This document shows, piece by piece, positions 31,692 through 42,823 of a stretch of 64,000 bases of DNA (positions are counted from its first letter, which is position 1; each line of letters opens with the position of its first letter). The translations under genes were made by a program, and so were the position numbers. Under the pieces are notes generated by a model. It was given only the letters and a program-made list of their open reading frames with translations, was not told the DNA's origin and made no database searches. The DNA comes from Strobilurus pachycystidiatus (Eukaryota > Basidiomycota > Agaricomycetes > Agaricales > Physalacriaceae). The DNA lies in contig JAHLMK010000006.1 of the NCBI GenBank assembly GCA_019915135.1, forward strand, positions 744,001-808,000, given 5' to 3'.

Positions 31692-32621
31692 TTAGTTACG
31701 ATTCATACAAGTATGCCGGCACAAAACAAACCTTGACTTGTCCCCATTCATCGGATGCTGCACGCACGCGAGCTCGAAAAGCGGACAAACACACTTGACA
31801 CCCAATGGACCCTGCAAATGGAGTGATACAACCTGCGAGGTATTGCGGGGACAGGCCTTCCCGGATAGTAAGATTAATACGGATCGACAGTAGAAAGGCA
31901 GATTCGACGTACTAGGATCGACTTTATCCGCCATGTCCAGCGTCGCGCCATCCCATGCTGCCTCGCCCTGCGATACGCTACGGTTCTCACAATCCATATG
32001 AAATGGAGGAAGTGGGTACCCTCGAAGAATGGCCCTGAGCCGATCCATTCTGTTCCAGTGAAGCAGATACAGGCGCTGGTAGTATGCTGTCCCCATGTGC
32101 TCCACCGCGCTCTCCGGTATGTCTTCGATGTTCAGAGTCAGGAGATGCCCAGACGCCTGCACCGCGAGGTCCTCCAGCTCGAGGTGCCCCGCAATCGCGT
32201 ACACCTTCAACGCATTGAACGGAATGTGTTCGACCAGGAGATGATACAGCGCCTGCGTCGGCGCCACCATAGTCTGCGGATCCAATCCGTAATGCGGCAT
32301 CCTGTCGAGGGCGGCGGCGAGCAGATCGAGCGGGTGGTGGTAGGGCCCGACCGCAAAGTTGTACACCGCATGCAGGAGGATGTTGATCATCTCCGGGGCC
32401 TCCTTGATTGGGATAGATATGGACCAGTACTTGTCGCCCTCGCCGCGTGGGGAAAGCAAGGAGGCGAAGTGATTGCTCGAGGCGCTGGTCAAGGCGGCAA
32501 AGTGAACATAGAACACCACGCCGCCAGTTGAGTGCAGAGTCACGTCTGGGGTGCCCCACGAGGGATGATAGGTGAATGCGTGTGGGTTGAAGGTTCGCGA
32601 TACAGTGTCTTCCTCTGCCAT
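31692..32621 (-). CDS. BTB/POZ-domain protein
   Basis: Family expanded in mushrooms; the BTB fold mediates dimerisation and often Cullin-3 adaptor roles, but its partner here is unknown. The start MAEEDTVSRTFNPHAFTYHP was chosen at 32621; an in-frame ATG at 32666 would add 15 residues. The BTB core is TPDVTLHSTGGVVFYVHFAALTSAS with SSNHFASLLSP, YWSISIPIKEAPEMINILLH and AVYNFAVGP. Helical LVEHIPFNALKVYAIAGHLE and DLAVQASGHLLTLNIEDIPE follow. The open frame runs to TAG at 31692. The last approximately 70 residues may include one or two in-frame introns beginning at GTACGT after ADKVDPS, so the C-terminus is uncertain. Confidence 0.75.
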   Translation of the reverse strand: MAEEDTVSRTFNPHAFTYHPSWGTPDVTLHSTGGVVFYVHFAALTSASSNHFASLLSPRGEGDKYWSISIPIKEAPEMINILLHAVYNFAVGPYHHPLDLLAAALDRMPHYGLDPQTMVAPTQALYHLLVEHIPFNALKVYAIAGHLELEDLAVQASGHLLTLNIEDIPESAVEHMGTAYYQRLYLLHWNRMDRLRAILRGYPLPPFHMDCENRSVSQGEAAWDGATLDMADKVDPSTSNLPFYCRSVLILLSGKACPRNTSQVVSLHLQGPLGVKCVCPLFELACVQHPMNGDKSRFVLCRHTCMNRN

Positions 32622-32666
32622 AGTCAGTGTGTGGGATGTCAGCAGCCATTCATGGTCAGTGTGCAC

Positions 32667-34050
32667 AATACTTAAATAAGCCTTACGGAAGCGCCGTTTG
32701 TATTGAGGGTAGAAAATGAGAACCTTGAAATGCGGGCCGATAGGCCTGATACGGCGAGAGCAGCAACCTCAATTACAATGGCATGCATTTTGAAGGCTGC
32801 GGCAAAAGTCAGCCGGCGCATTGGTAGGGCTCAGACTTACAAGTTCGCACGGAGCTGCATGGCTAGACCATTGGTTCTGGAGGGAGTCCCCGTTGAAGAA
32901 CTTGAGTTCGAATTCGTGATCAGCGTTTGCCTTTATTCTCGGTCGGCAATACCGTCTGTGTTTTAACAGTCTGGAGGTCCTAAATTATCTTTGACACGCG
33001 TCAGACTCGTAAACTTCGGCCGTAGGGTCCGGGAGGCTATCTAGGCGAAAGGTAGAGTCGTTGTGCATTGGACCCTGGAATTGCAAGGGCCATTTTCGGG
33101 CCGTGATCGCCGGTCGCTCGCCACGCTCTTTCCACGCTCTTCCACTGTCGCCAGGACCGTACAACGACAAACATTTGAACATCACCTGCCACGAAGATGC
33201 ACTCAGTTGAGCAGTCCGCGCTGGGAGAACAGCAACTCCACGATAGACAGCTGGCCTTTGAGTCGTCTTGAAAACGCTCCCGTCGAACCAGGAAAACCTG
33301 CAATATGGCTGTGGCGTTGTGATTAAAATGAGATCCGCCATTGGTGCGTAGAATCTTTACTTCGTTTCGTCAGTTCTTTTCAATGATACCCACAGAGGAA
33401 GTATCTGTCTCCTGTCAATGATGGACGGTCTGAAGCTTGCTTGCTCCGTGGATAGCCAGCGAGCCAAGTCCCGGACTGCCTCACGGCTAAAGTAGACGGT
33501 CAGACTACCACTCGTGACGGTCGCTCGTCGTTAAGTCAGCTCTGGGGCCATTCTCATCTCAGACCATCCATTCCCTCTTTGGGACTCTCCCTTGTCCCCA
33601 ATGCGTTTCCCAGTGCGCTCAATTGAAGCCTATTTTCCGTTGCTTTTTCACAAGCTACTTCCAGGTATACCTTCAAAGGCTGCTGAATTGGCTTCTATAC
33701 GCACGACAACGAAGGCTTGGAGGCATCCAGCGGATCATCATTCTTTGTCGGACTCGTCATGCGGAGGACAATGGGATGCCTCCCAACAATTAGATGATCT
33801 TTCCATTTTTCGCATCTCATTGGTGTACGTAACCCCAGTAACCCCGAGCCCGCATTGCCGTTCGACGAAGACCAGACGAGGACAATGGGCTTTGTGTACA
33901 CAATTGGCAATGCTCCACACGTGTCGAGTTTATAAGGTGAAGGTGTAGACCGCTGCTCCTTACCTTGCCAACGTCCGCCCCCTCCTTCTCCTCGAGCCCG
34001 GTGCTCCCTTTCCTTCAAATTCTCCACCAGCTGTAACGATCCCTCGAACT
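32667..34050. other. Long intergenic region, nothing recognised
   Basis: About 1.4 kb with several short overlapping frames (for example 32703-32966, 33592-33948) lacking any family signature. It likely holds the promoters of the divergent BTB and secreted-protein genes. Confidence 0.35.
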
Positions 34051-34088
34051 TGACGATTTTATCTCACTTCAACTTGACGACGTTGGAA

Positions 34089-35271
34089 ATGGTTCACATC
34101 ACATCCTCCTTGGCCCTGGTTGGCGTTGTACTCTTCCCCCTCGCTTCGGCTCGTCCTTTGCAACACACTAAACGCATCGCACAAATCATCTCCGACTCTA
34201 CCGCCGATTGGGAGAAAGCTTGTGTATGATTTTTAGCCTTTCCTCATCCACTTCGCACTCAACCCGATTCTTTCATCAGATCGCCGCCGGTGGTGCGGAC
34301 CAATGCAATCCTCTTTCTCAGACTGCTTTCAGCAGTCTTCTTGCTGCCGGTGGCAACTGCGCCCAACAAGACGCCGCCGACTCCATGATAGACCTCGCCA
34401 AGACGCTCAACAACGACTCTGAGATGATCCGCCTTACCCAACTCTTCGTGCAGCAGCCAAGGAACGCTGTACGTTCGAGTCCACCTTCAACTCCACCTCC
34501 CCACTCATTTTATCTCCATCCCAGCCTGACTCTCTTCAAGTTCCTTACTGCCAAACAGCGCCTAAGAACGCCGAGCTAAACGGGTTGTTCCACTGTCAGT
34601 TCGCTGGGTCGGACTTTACCAAGTTCAGCGGGGACCAGACGGGGAACGTCCCGCTTGGCCTGGACGCGGTGGACCCGGCGGGGTCGTGCCCTGCCAAGAC
34701 GGACGGTCCTGTGCCAGATGGGGTGCAGTTGAACACTCTGGTGACGGATCCTGGGGTCGGGTAAGCATGCTTGTTATTTGTATGGTGAATATTGGCTGAA
34801 CGGAGAATTTCTAGGACATCGAGTTCGTCCTCGAATGGCACTGATTCGGGTGACGACTCCGATGATGATGATGGCGATTGCAGCGACGACTCTGGCGACG
34901 ATGGCGAGTCTACTGTTATCGCGGCATCAAGCACCGAGACTGCCACCGCCACCGCCACCTCCGCGGCTGCCTCCACCGCCACTTCCACTTCCACCTCCAC
35001 CTCCAGCTTCGCCCTCCAAAACGGCCTCGACGCCATATCCCAGAACACCCAATTTGCCTCCCTCACCGCCTCCTCCTCCTGCACTGATGGCGATCAGGCC
35101 TGCATCGACGGTGGCTTCGCGCAGTGTGTCGGTGGCGCGTTCGTCATCACCCAGTGTTCCGGTGGGACGCAGTGCTTTGCGCTGCCGTTGGTGAACAGCG
35201 CTGGGACGAGCTTGGCGTGCACGACGGAGGGTGATAAGGATGCGAGGATTGCTGCTACTGGGGCGCAGTAG
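34089..35271 (+). CDS. Secreted protein with CBM19-like C-terminal domain
   Basis: Basidiomycete extracellular protein, probably wall- or chitin-associated. Exons are 34089-34223, 34280-34468, about 34568-34760 and 34815-35271. The signal peptide is MVHITSSLALVGVVLFPLAS. The first domain has paired Cys (AGGADQCNPLSQTAFSSLLA, GGNCAQQDAAD) and NAELNGLFHCQFAGSDFTKF. Next comes a low-complexity linker, first acidic (SGDDSDDDDGDCSDDSGDDG) then Thr/Ser/Ala-rich and probably O-glycosylated. The C-terminal Cys-rich module CTDGDQACIDGGFAQCVGGA...CSGGTQCFALPLVNSAGTSL resembles CBM19 chitin-binding modules. The exon 3 acceptor is ambiguous: AACAG at 34558 gives the wrong frame, while CTAAG at 34567 keeps it. 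Ligand binding is inference. Confidence 0.75.
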
Positions 35272-35385
35272 AGGTTGTGGGTTTTCAATGATACATACAC
35301 ATGAACGAACACGATGAATTGATAGATGAGACACTGTCATTTGTATAGTATACCTGCATCATAACGATAAAGAATGTATCCATCT

Positions 35386-35391
35386 AATAAA
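35386..35391 (+). terminator. AATAAA polyadenylation-like signal
   Basis: AATAAA about 115 bp downstream of the secreted-protein stop codon. Confidence 0.35.
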
Positions 35392-36344
35392 CATGCATGG
35401 CCAATGTTATCGGGCGTAAGCACTGTCGCACTCGTGTAGTAGAACAAACGTCCACTTCTTCATGTGGCGAACGTGAAGCCATCGGAAAAATAGAGACAAA
35501 GAATCTATATTAGCGTTCATTCGCGTCTCGAGGCTGACTTCAATGAAATCAACGACTGCATCGCGTTTTTCAATGCTTTCCAGAGTAGAATGCCAGGCAG
35601 GCGAGTAATTTGGCATACCATAGGCGGAGGAATGGCTGGATTTGATTAAGATATGTCTCATAATCTGCTATCTCAAGCGTGGCCCAGTGGACGATTCTAA
35701 AAAGTAACCCCATCTTTGAAAGCCCTGCTTAGAGCTCTGTTCCAAGAAAGAGTCTGAAAGACACATGGTAGTGCAGAGATGGATCATCTTTCGCGTCAGC
35801 CTGTCGCGAGCCTGAGTAAGATCTGCGGCGTAGTGTATGATGGTATGCTTGTGATAGCTTGCCCGAGCATGCTCGTCAATGCAGCAGAGAGCAGCAGTAG
35901 ATTCAATGTCAGTCATAATGCCTGTTGCGCCACACAACGGACCACAGAGTCCAGACGTACTAAGTAAGCATCAGTTATCTCAGATCTAAACTACAATTCA
36001 AATAAGCGAGATGGACAAGCGGAATGAAGAAATCAATAATCTGGCTAGCAATTTTAACTTGAAGTAGGTAGCTGGAAAGAGAGTGTTTGGCGAAAGCCTC
36101 CGTTCGGCATCTCGCGGTCGGTCTTCGGGCCGCGCAATTCCGAATCAATTCCAAATTCCCATGAAGCATTCCTGAACAGTAACTTCGAGCACGCTTTTCT
36201 CAGAGCGAGCACGACGCCCCGAACAGCGAGCACGACTTGCCAAGCAGTGACCAAACACCCAGCGACTGGCATGAGAGAGCTGGTCTGAATCTGCATCCGT
36301 GGATCCAACGCTCTTCGCCTCACACGACACCAAAAGCGACAAGG
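35392..36344. other. Intergenic region, nothing recognised
   Basis: About 950 bp. An 84-codon minus frame (35407-35661) has no family resemblance. Around 36185-36240 the motif GAGCACG recurs three times upstream of the carboxypeptidase-like gene. Confidence 0.35.
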
Positions 36345-37738
36345 ATGGCCACCCCAAGGACGATGCTGCTGATGTTGCTCTGCAGCTATACCTTCTTACT
36401 CGTGCGCCACTCTTTTTTGTATTGCCTCGCGCTCAACTCCTCACAGGCCCATGCAGCCCAACTTCCACTCCAGGCAGGCTCGGGCTTCAACATCTCCGAG
36501 CCTCTTAAAGCCGTCAATTACAGCTCTCTCGCAGACGCTTTCCACACGAAATACCACCCGCTCTTTGAGATAGAATTATTCTTGTCTGGTTTGGCGGATG
36601 CATTTCCTGAGCAGGTCCGCTTGGTGAATATAGGACACTCGGCAGAGGGCAGGGAGATGCGTGGCGCAGTTATATCTTCGCCGGGTCTCGCGAGCAGAGC
36701 AAACAAACCGAAACCTGGAGGGGATGACCTGAGCAGAGATATGATAATCATTGGTGCGCAGCACGCGCGCGAGGTGAGCCATCCATCATACACCCTCATT
36801 TAAATTGGCTGACCCGAATCGCAGTGGATAGCTACATCGACACCGCTCTATATCGCCCACGCACTCGCTCTGTCCTCCAATGGATCCACCTCGCTGGATT
36901 CGTCGATATATACTGAATTCGAGGGCTGGACCATTCATATAATCCCTGTCCCCAACCCAGACGGCTATGTCTTCACATGGGAAAAGGATCGCTTCTGGTA
37001 CAAGACGCGCCAAAGATGGGGCAACAGAGGCAAGACTGATCCAGGCGAAGACGAAGAATGTGTGGGCATCGACATGAATCGGTACGGTCTCGTCCCCCAT
37101 CCTTCCAATATTCGGGCTCACAGGGTTACAAAAGCAACTACGGATACAAGTGGAAAGCCGTCAAGACCACAGGCAAGAATAAACCACGTCCAGGCTGCGA
37201 CCACTGGTACCCTGGCTCAAGGCCTTTCGAAGCCCCCGAGACTAACAACATCGCCAATTATGTCTCGACGCTCGATAACCCGCGGGTCTTCTTGGACGTG
37301 AGAAGCTATGGTCAGATGAGTATGTTGCCCTACTTCCTGTCGGTATCTTGCTTGACAGACCATTCAGTTTCGCCACCTTTTTCACATTCGTGCCGGCATG
37401 TACCCAAGGACGCGGAAGACCAGTTGGAAGCCGCTTTAGGGGCAGCGCGCGCTCTACAGTCCGTCCACAGTACACCGTACAAGGTGTCTCCTCTATGTGA
37501 AAGCTTGTATAAAGCACCAGGGAACGCCGTCGATTGGATGTATAAGAGGGTACGTTGTCTAAGGTTTCGCAAGCTGTCGAAATCCTTATCCTAGCCCAAG
37601 GCTTCGATACCCTTTTCATATGCGGTACATCTCAGAGACACCGGGACCTTTGGATATGTTCTACCTGAATCATGGATTCGGCCGACAGGGGAAGAGACGA
37701 TGGGCATGGTGAGGTATTTTGCGGGGTGGATCAAATAA
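36345..37738 (+). CDS. ecm14: M14 metallocarboxypeptidase-like protein, Ecm14 type (probable pseudoenzyme)
   Basis: Extracellular/vacuolar M14-fold protein linked in yeast to wall organisation. Exon 1 is 36345-36773, exon 2 36825-37081 and exon 3 starts at 37135; two further short introns precede TAA 37736-37738. The N-terminus is hydrophobic (MATPRTMLLMLLCSYTFLLV). The HxxE zinc pair is present in GAQHARE|WIATSTPLYIAH. The substrate-binding stretch PVPNPDGYVFTWEKDRFWYK and CVGIDMNR|NYGYKW follow. The third zinc ligand (His in the usual HSY) is Arg in FLDVRSYGQM. The general-base Glu (usual ELRDTG) is His in YAVHLRDTGTFGYVLPESWI. Both changes predict loss of peptidase activity, in line with the Ecm14 group. 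The propeptide is shorter than usual, so upstream exons may be missing from this model. Confidence 0.85.
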
Positions 37739-38460
37739 TCTTTAGGCACTATCTCAGCGCATCAGGCTGCTGTACTTGTACCAACAACTCACGCTCAAAC
37801 ATGTATGTATCCCTAACACATATCGCTTCTCTGCTGCTGTCTAGCTCCGACTTAATACCGCATCTACTTGGGCTCGCGGACGCTTTCCAAAGGACGCGCC
37901 CTTGCCATTGAGAACAGGATCAGCACAAAGAGAGCTCTGTCTTCTGTTACTTCTCCCCGGAGCTCCGTTGCGAACTACAAGTAAACTGACATCTGCAGAT
38001 CTTCATGACGCCGCAGTGTGGCCTCCACTTCTACTCTCCAGGTCTGTCACTCTTATCTTCATAGCGGCGCTGATTGACGCCTTGGTTCTCTTAGCCACAA
38101 AACATGTGCTTCTGTCCAGAAGTCCTGCCAAGCAGCGCATCCCGTCACACCGTTGCTCATCTCTCCATTCTTCAGAGCAACAAGGTAATTGATACTCGGG
38201 CTAATCGAGAAGGTCGCTGGCTGGACAATCGTCCATGAACTCTAACTTTGGCTGGACCGCCTCTATTCACAGGTCTAACCCGGCGCGAAGTGTCATGCGG
38301 CGGTATACAATCCGCCTTACTCAACAGAAAAATCGCCTCTCGAACGTTTTATCCCGTTGTGGAACAGGTCCAGACGTTGCCTTGATTGGTCGGCGGGGTA
38401 CATCCACATGCCGTGGGAAATCGAGGCCTTAACGGTTTATCTACCCAGTGCTTTGGCCGT
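37739..38460. other. Intergenic region, nothing recognised
   Basis: About 720 bp. Frames on both strands (for example 37902-38192 plus) show no recognisable family. A decayed gene cannot be excluded. Confidence 0.3.
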
Positions 38461-38464
38461 GCGG

Positions 38465-38470
38465 TATATA
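38465..38470 (+). promoter_or_regulatory. TATA-like box of the CBM21 gene
   Basis: TATATA within GCGGTATATATC, 53 bp upstream of the ATG at 38518. Two out-of-frame ATGs (38483, 38486) lie between them and could act as upstream starts. Confidence 0.45.
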
Positions 38471-38517
38471 TCACCGCGATACAATGATGCCAAACTCTAA
38501 GACCTCCTCAGCGCGCT

Positions 38518-39830
38518 ATGCCTTATTCGACGCCTGACTATCCCGCGACAGTGACCATTCGTACTGGTGGGCGCGTCGTTCCCCACCTGCAAAGGATAAT
38601 CACCCAAAAGGATTTGACTTCTGACGCGACATCCACGATTCCCTTCTATTCCCAGTCCACGCCCGGATCGCCGCAGTCCTCCTCGTCTTCATCCACACAG
38701 TCCTCACGCCCACCATCACCTGTACTACTCAGTGATGGCTCCCCATTGAAATCATCACTCAAAAGGCGTTCATCCTCGCCCAGTCCTCCTACCTCCCATC
38801 TACCCGCGATGGCGTTTCACCATGTGCGCGCTCACTCTGCGCCATCTTCTCCTTACCTTCGTCCTGTCCAAAAAGCTGTTCGCTTCCCAGAACATGAACA
38901 CCAGCTCGAATCCGTGTGCTTCTTCAACCACACAGCAGAGCCCGCGTCCCTGACTGAGTCTAGCGAACCGCAGCTCATATCCTCCCCCACAGAAGTGTGC
39001 TACACTCTTCACACAGATACCGTTCCCTGTCCAGGTCTCCGGGAGGTGGTACTGGAGGAGATTTCTATGGAGAAATCGGTACTCAAGGGGACTATACTTG
39101 TCCGTAATCTGGCCTATGAGAAAGGCGTCTGGGTCCGCTTCACGATGGATAATTGGCAGACGCGTTCGGAGGTTGTGGCCCTTCATCATGTCTCGCTACC
39201 CCCTAACCTTGACCCATTGACAATGACCTGCGGATCTGTCTCGCCCGCCGGAGGATGGGACCGCTTTGGTTTCAGCATACGCCTCGACCATCATGCGCAG
39301 ACTTTATCGCCACGTACAATGTACCTCGCTGTGCGTTATACTTCAGCCGGAGGCGAGTGGTGGGATAATAACGCAGGCAAGAATTATTGTGTCAGATTCC
39401 GTGAAGGTATGTTCATCGCACGCCTGAGGTTACGATGTCGCAACCGGCTGATTGACTGCCAGTCCCTGCAGTTACGTCGGGATCTTCAGGTCCGACGACC
39501 ACGGCATCGCGCGCCAGGGCAGCGAGCAGGAGGAAGACCATGAAGAGACAATCGGCAGCAGAGTATAGACTTTCGAGGCCGGCATATGCTCTGCCTCTCC
39601 GCCAGCCTCTCGTGCCCTCACTGTCCTACAGTAGCAGTGGTACAGAGGACGAGGACGACGAACCTATCAGTCCGGGCGCGACAAGCAATCGATTAAACAC
39701 ATGGCCAACTGGGGAACATACCCCTGCCCTTCTCAGGTCGTTCCAACGACGCGCTTGTGGCCCGTCGCGCGATGACCTGTATACCACATTCGTTAAAAAA
39801 TGGTGCTACCTGGGTGTTGTAGGCGCCTAG
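38518..39830 (+). CDS. CBM21-domain protein phosphatase 1 regulatory subunit (Gac1/PPP1R3-like)
   Basis: Targets PP1 to glycogen to control glycogen synthase. Exon 1 is 38518-39406 and exon 2 39463-39830; the join ([16 protein letters not shown]) is in frame. The N-terminal third is Ser/Pro-rich ([20 protein letters not shown]). A PP1-docking RVxF-type motif appears as [13 protein letters not shown]. The CBM21 domain runs from about residue 180, with [49 protein letters not shown] and [20 protein letters not shown]. This is the family's normal docking-then-CBM21 order. The C-terminal exon is Ser/Arg-rich with an acidic patch ([14 protein letters not shown]) and ends [11 protein letters not shown]. 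Confidence 0.85.
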
Positions 39831-40274
39831 TTTTTACTATTTTGCGTACTGTGTTCGATCAAAATTACATTATGTTGTACTTTTCAATTGATTCTGCCAA
39901 CCAGATTCCTTCGCGAGAATGTTCGATCTTACGAAGTGTACATTTTATGCTTCACTGAACCATTATAATAATCTCGGTGAGAAGTACTTTGTGGAGCTGG
40001 TATGTAATAATGCAGGAGGATCACTGTGATCTGTGAGCCAAAGTTGGTCAGGTAAAGGCCTTATTTCGGATATAGACTTGTTCTAGGTCTTCACGCACTT
40101 TCCTCCAATGAAAGCCACGAATCCGACGGAGAATCCTCGACATTCATTGACAGCGATTGGACAGCTCGATGCCGGGTATGAAACCGTATGACTATGAACT
40201 GATGGGAAGTGTCCCGGTCTAGACCGATTTGTGGGGGCCTGTATATATCATCCTGACCAGCGTCGAACACGGCA
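39831..40274. other. Intergenic region
   Basis: About 440 bp between the CBM21 gene and the skn7-like gene; no feature recognised. It probably contains the 3' UTR of the former and the promoter of the latter. Confidence 0.4.
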
Positions 40275-42674
40275 ATGAACTCAATGGACTCGTCTAGACG
40301 CAAGTACCAGACGCTTCTCCCAGCGCCATCGACTGCACCCGCGACAAGATCGGCAGGATTAACTCCCGCCGAGGATATCCGTGTTCAGCCAAGACCTTTG
40401 CTAGGAGAGAAGTCTCGCAGTGCTGACGACGTCGGTGTCAGTGATTTTGTGAAGAAGCTATATCAGTATGTGTTCTTCACAGAAGCATTTTTGCAACCGT
40501 CCGCTCATTCGTTCAAGTTTGTTGCAGGACACCTCATTCCAAGCCGCGGTTTCGTGGGGGCCAAGAGGAGATTGTTTTATCGTCAAAGATGTGTCCGAAT
40601 TCACGAGAACCGTGCTCCCGCACACCTACAAGCACCAGAATTTTGCCTCCTTCGTGAGGCAGCTAAATAAATATGACTTTCATAAAACGAAGATTCCCGA
40701 TAATGCCACCTATGGAGAGCAGGTCTGTGTTTTACCTTTCCGTGCGTTAACCATATGAACCTCAACTGCCTTACATACAGAGTTGCGCGTTCCGACATCC
40801 TGACTTTCGAGCCGATCGACCTGACGCGCTCGATACTATCAAACGCAAAGCTCCTCGTCGATCTACAGCCACTGCACCATCTTCGGAAACCGCCACCGCC
40901 ACTTCTCTTGTCCTTGCATCCCTTCCTTCCCCATCCTCTTCCTCAGACGACGTCGCCTCGTTGCAGTCACAGATCGAGTCTCTTCGCCATAGTCAGGTCG
41001 ATATGTCGACACACGTCCGTAACCTCGAACAGAACTACCAGAGCCTCCTGATGGAATTGGTAGGCTTCCAGAAAGGGATGGCTCAGCAGGACGGCCTCAT
41101 GCAGGATCTTATTCAACATTTTCTGCAATCCACGCGAGCTCAGATTGCCCCTCAACTGTCTTCATCTAGCTCTGCGCCGGAATCCACAATCTTTGACCAG
41201 GGTTCTTTCGTGCCATCTCGGGATCTCACGCATATGCTGCAATCTGATGCAGCTGTCGCTAGTCTCCGTCAGATGAGCGACTTGTCGTGGTTCTCTAACA
41301 GCCACGGTGGTTCGAGCTTGCGTGGTGCAGTTGCAGACAGTGCTGGTATAACGAGTCACGGCTCGTGGAATGCCTCGGCTCCTGATGAGTTTGGAGCGAC
41401 TACGGAAGCTGGCACGATGCCATCACGCGATGAACTCCTTCAAAGGATTGAAAATCTACAACGCATGCGTGCAGGAATGGCTGCAACGATGCCAAACATC
41501 CCCCTTGATTTCTCGGCTTCCGGTCTCGCTACAACCGTCATGTCTTCTGACGATGACAGCGACGATGAGATGGTCATGCCTAGTGTGTCGAACGCGCTGG
41601 ATTCCCAGACCGGGCCCTCTGCCGTTCTGGCTTCGTCCAGCTTCCTCGGGACGTCTCCGCTGGCGACGCCTCTCCCTGGTCCTGGTGGCGCCCCCTCAGC
41701 TCACGACAATTCTAGCCTCTTCACGTGGCCCGAAGAAGAGATGTATGACGGCCTCCAGGTATACACTGTTGGCCATCTCCTTCCTAAGGACTCAACAAGT
41801 AGCGACAACTGGTACGGTCAGGTTTGGAAACCCTCGGACCCATCTTCAAGTCCGTCGACTTCCTACGCCGTACCATCTCAACAACTCGTCGTGGCATCAC
41901 CAAGCTCTTCCTCCGCGTCATCATCGTCGCCCTCCTCAAATCAGAAGCTCACAGTCAAGCGGTCAACATATGTTCCCGGTTGGTCTGTTCCTCCGCGAGT
42001 GTTGCTAGTCGACGATGACGCGGTATCTCGTAAATTGAGCAGCAAGTTTCTCCAGGTCTTCGGATGTACGACCGACATTGCCATGGATGGAGTCACCGCC
42101 GTGAATAAAATGAATCTCGAGAAGTATGATCTCGTTCTGATGGTATACGCTCCTCCTTGTCCGACGCCCCAAGCCACTGCTCATGTTTTTGATACAGGAT
42201 ATCGTTATGCCCAAATTAGACGGCGTGGCTGCGACCTCTATCATACGTCAATTCGACCACACTACACCTATAATCAGCATGACGTCCAACAGCAAGCCGA
42301 CCGAGATCATGACCTATTATTCCAGCGGAATGAACGACATCCTTCCAAAGCCCTTCAACAAGGAAGGCCTTCTAACGATGCTCGAGAAACACCTCAGCGG
42401 TCTACGAGAGCTCGGCAGGGCAAATGCATCCATACCGCGACAACCGGGACCAGTGGACGGCTCTGATAGCCAGGAGCTAGTGTCCTTTGGAGTCGCTGAA
42501 GATGCCGGACGCCTTAATCCGCTAGCGATGATGGGATTGTCGGACGAGCAGTACAACGAGATGCTGCAGAACCTAGTCGCGCAAGATAATACTGTCATCC
42601 CCGAGAAACGAGGTCCGGGAGATGATGGTGGAGGAGAGGTCATTAGTGAGAAGAGGGCCAGATTGGGATCATGA
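40275..42674 (+). CDS. skn7: Skn7-type transcription factor: HSF DNA-binding domain plus response-regulator receiver
   Basis: Nuclear response regulator of osmotic, oxidative and cell-wall stress, acting downstream of a histidine kinase/phosphotransfer relay. The HSF-type domain reads SDFVKKLYQ...[39 protein letters not shown] and [19 protein letters not shown] coiled coil follows ([34 protein letters not shown]). A long Ser-rich linker leads to the receiver: [20 protein letters not shown] with the acidic pocket, phospho-acceptor Asp in [17 protein letters not shown] (joined across an intron), ISMTSN and the conserved Lys in [10 protein letters not shown]. The joint between exon 1 (to about 40465) and DTSFQ is off by one or two bases with the obvious sites, so a microexon or alternative donor is likely. 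The last exon stops at 42672-42674. Confidence 0.9.
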
Positions 42675-42823
42675 GCCGTCAGGTCTATATCACAACGCCT
42701 TTGCCACGATTTGCTGAAAATTAAATGATACAGTATCTGTACGTGAATTAATTTATGATAGACTAGATGTCGTGTGTCCGTGAGGCGAAGAGAAGCAGGC
42801 TACTAAACATGGAAGAAAACAAC

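Noticed and set aside
34596..35340. Minus-strand Gly/Glu/Val-rich frames opposite the secreted-protein gene
   Set aside because: Artefacts of the repetitive Ser/Thr/Asp linker codons read backwards.
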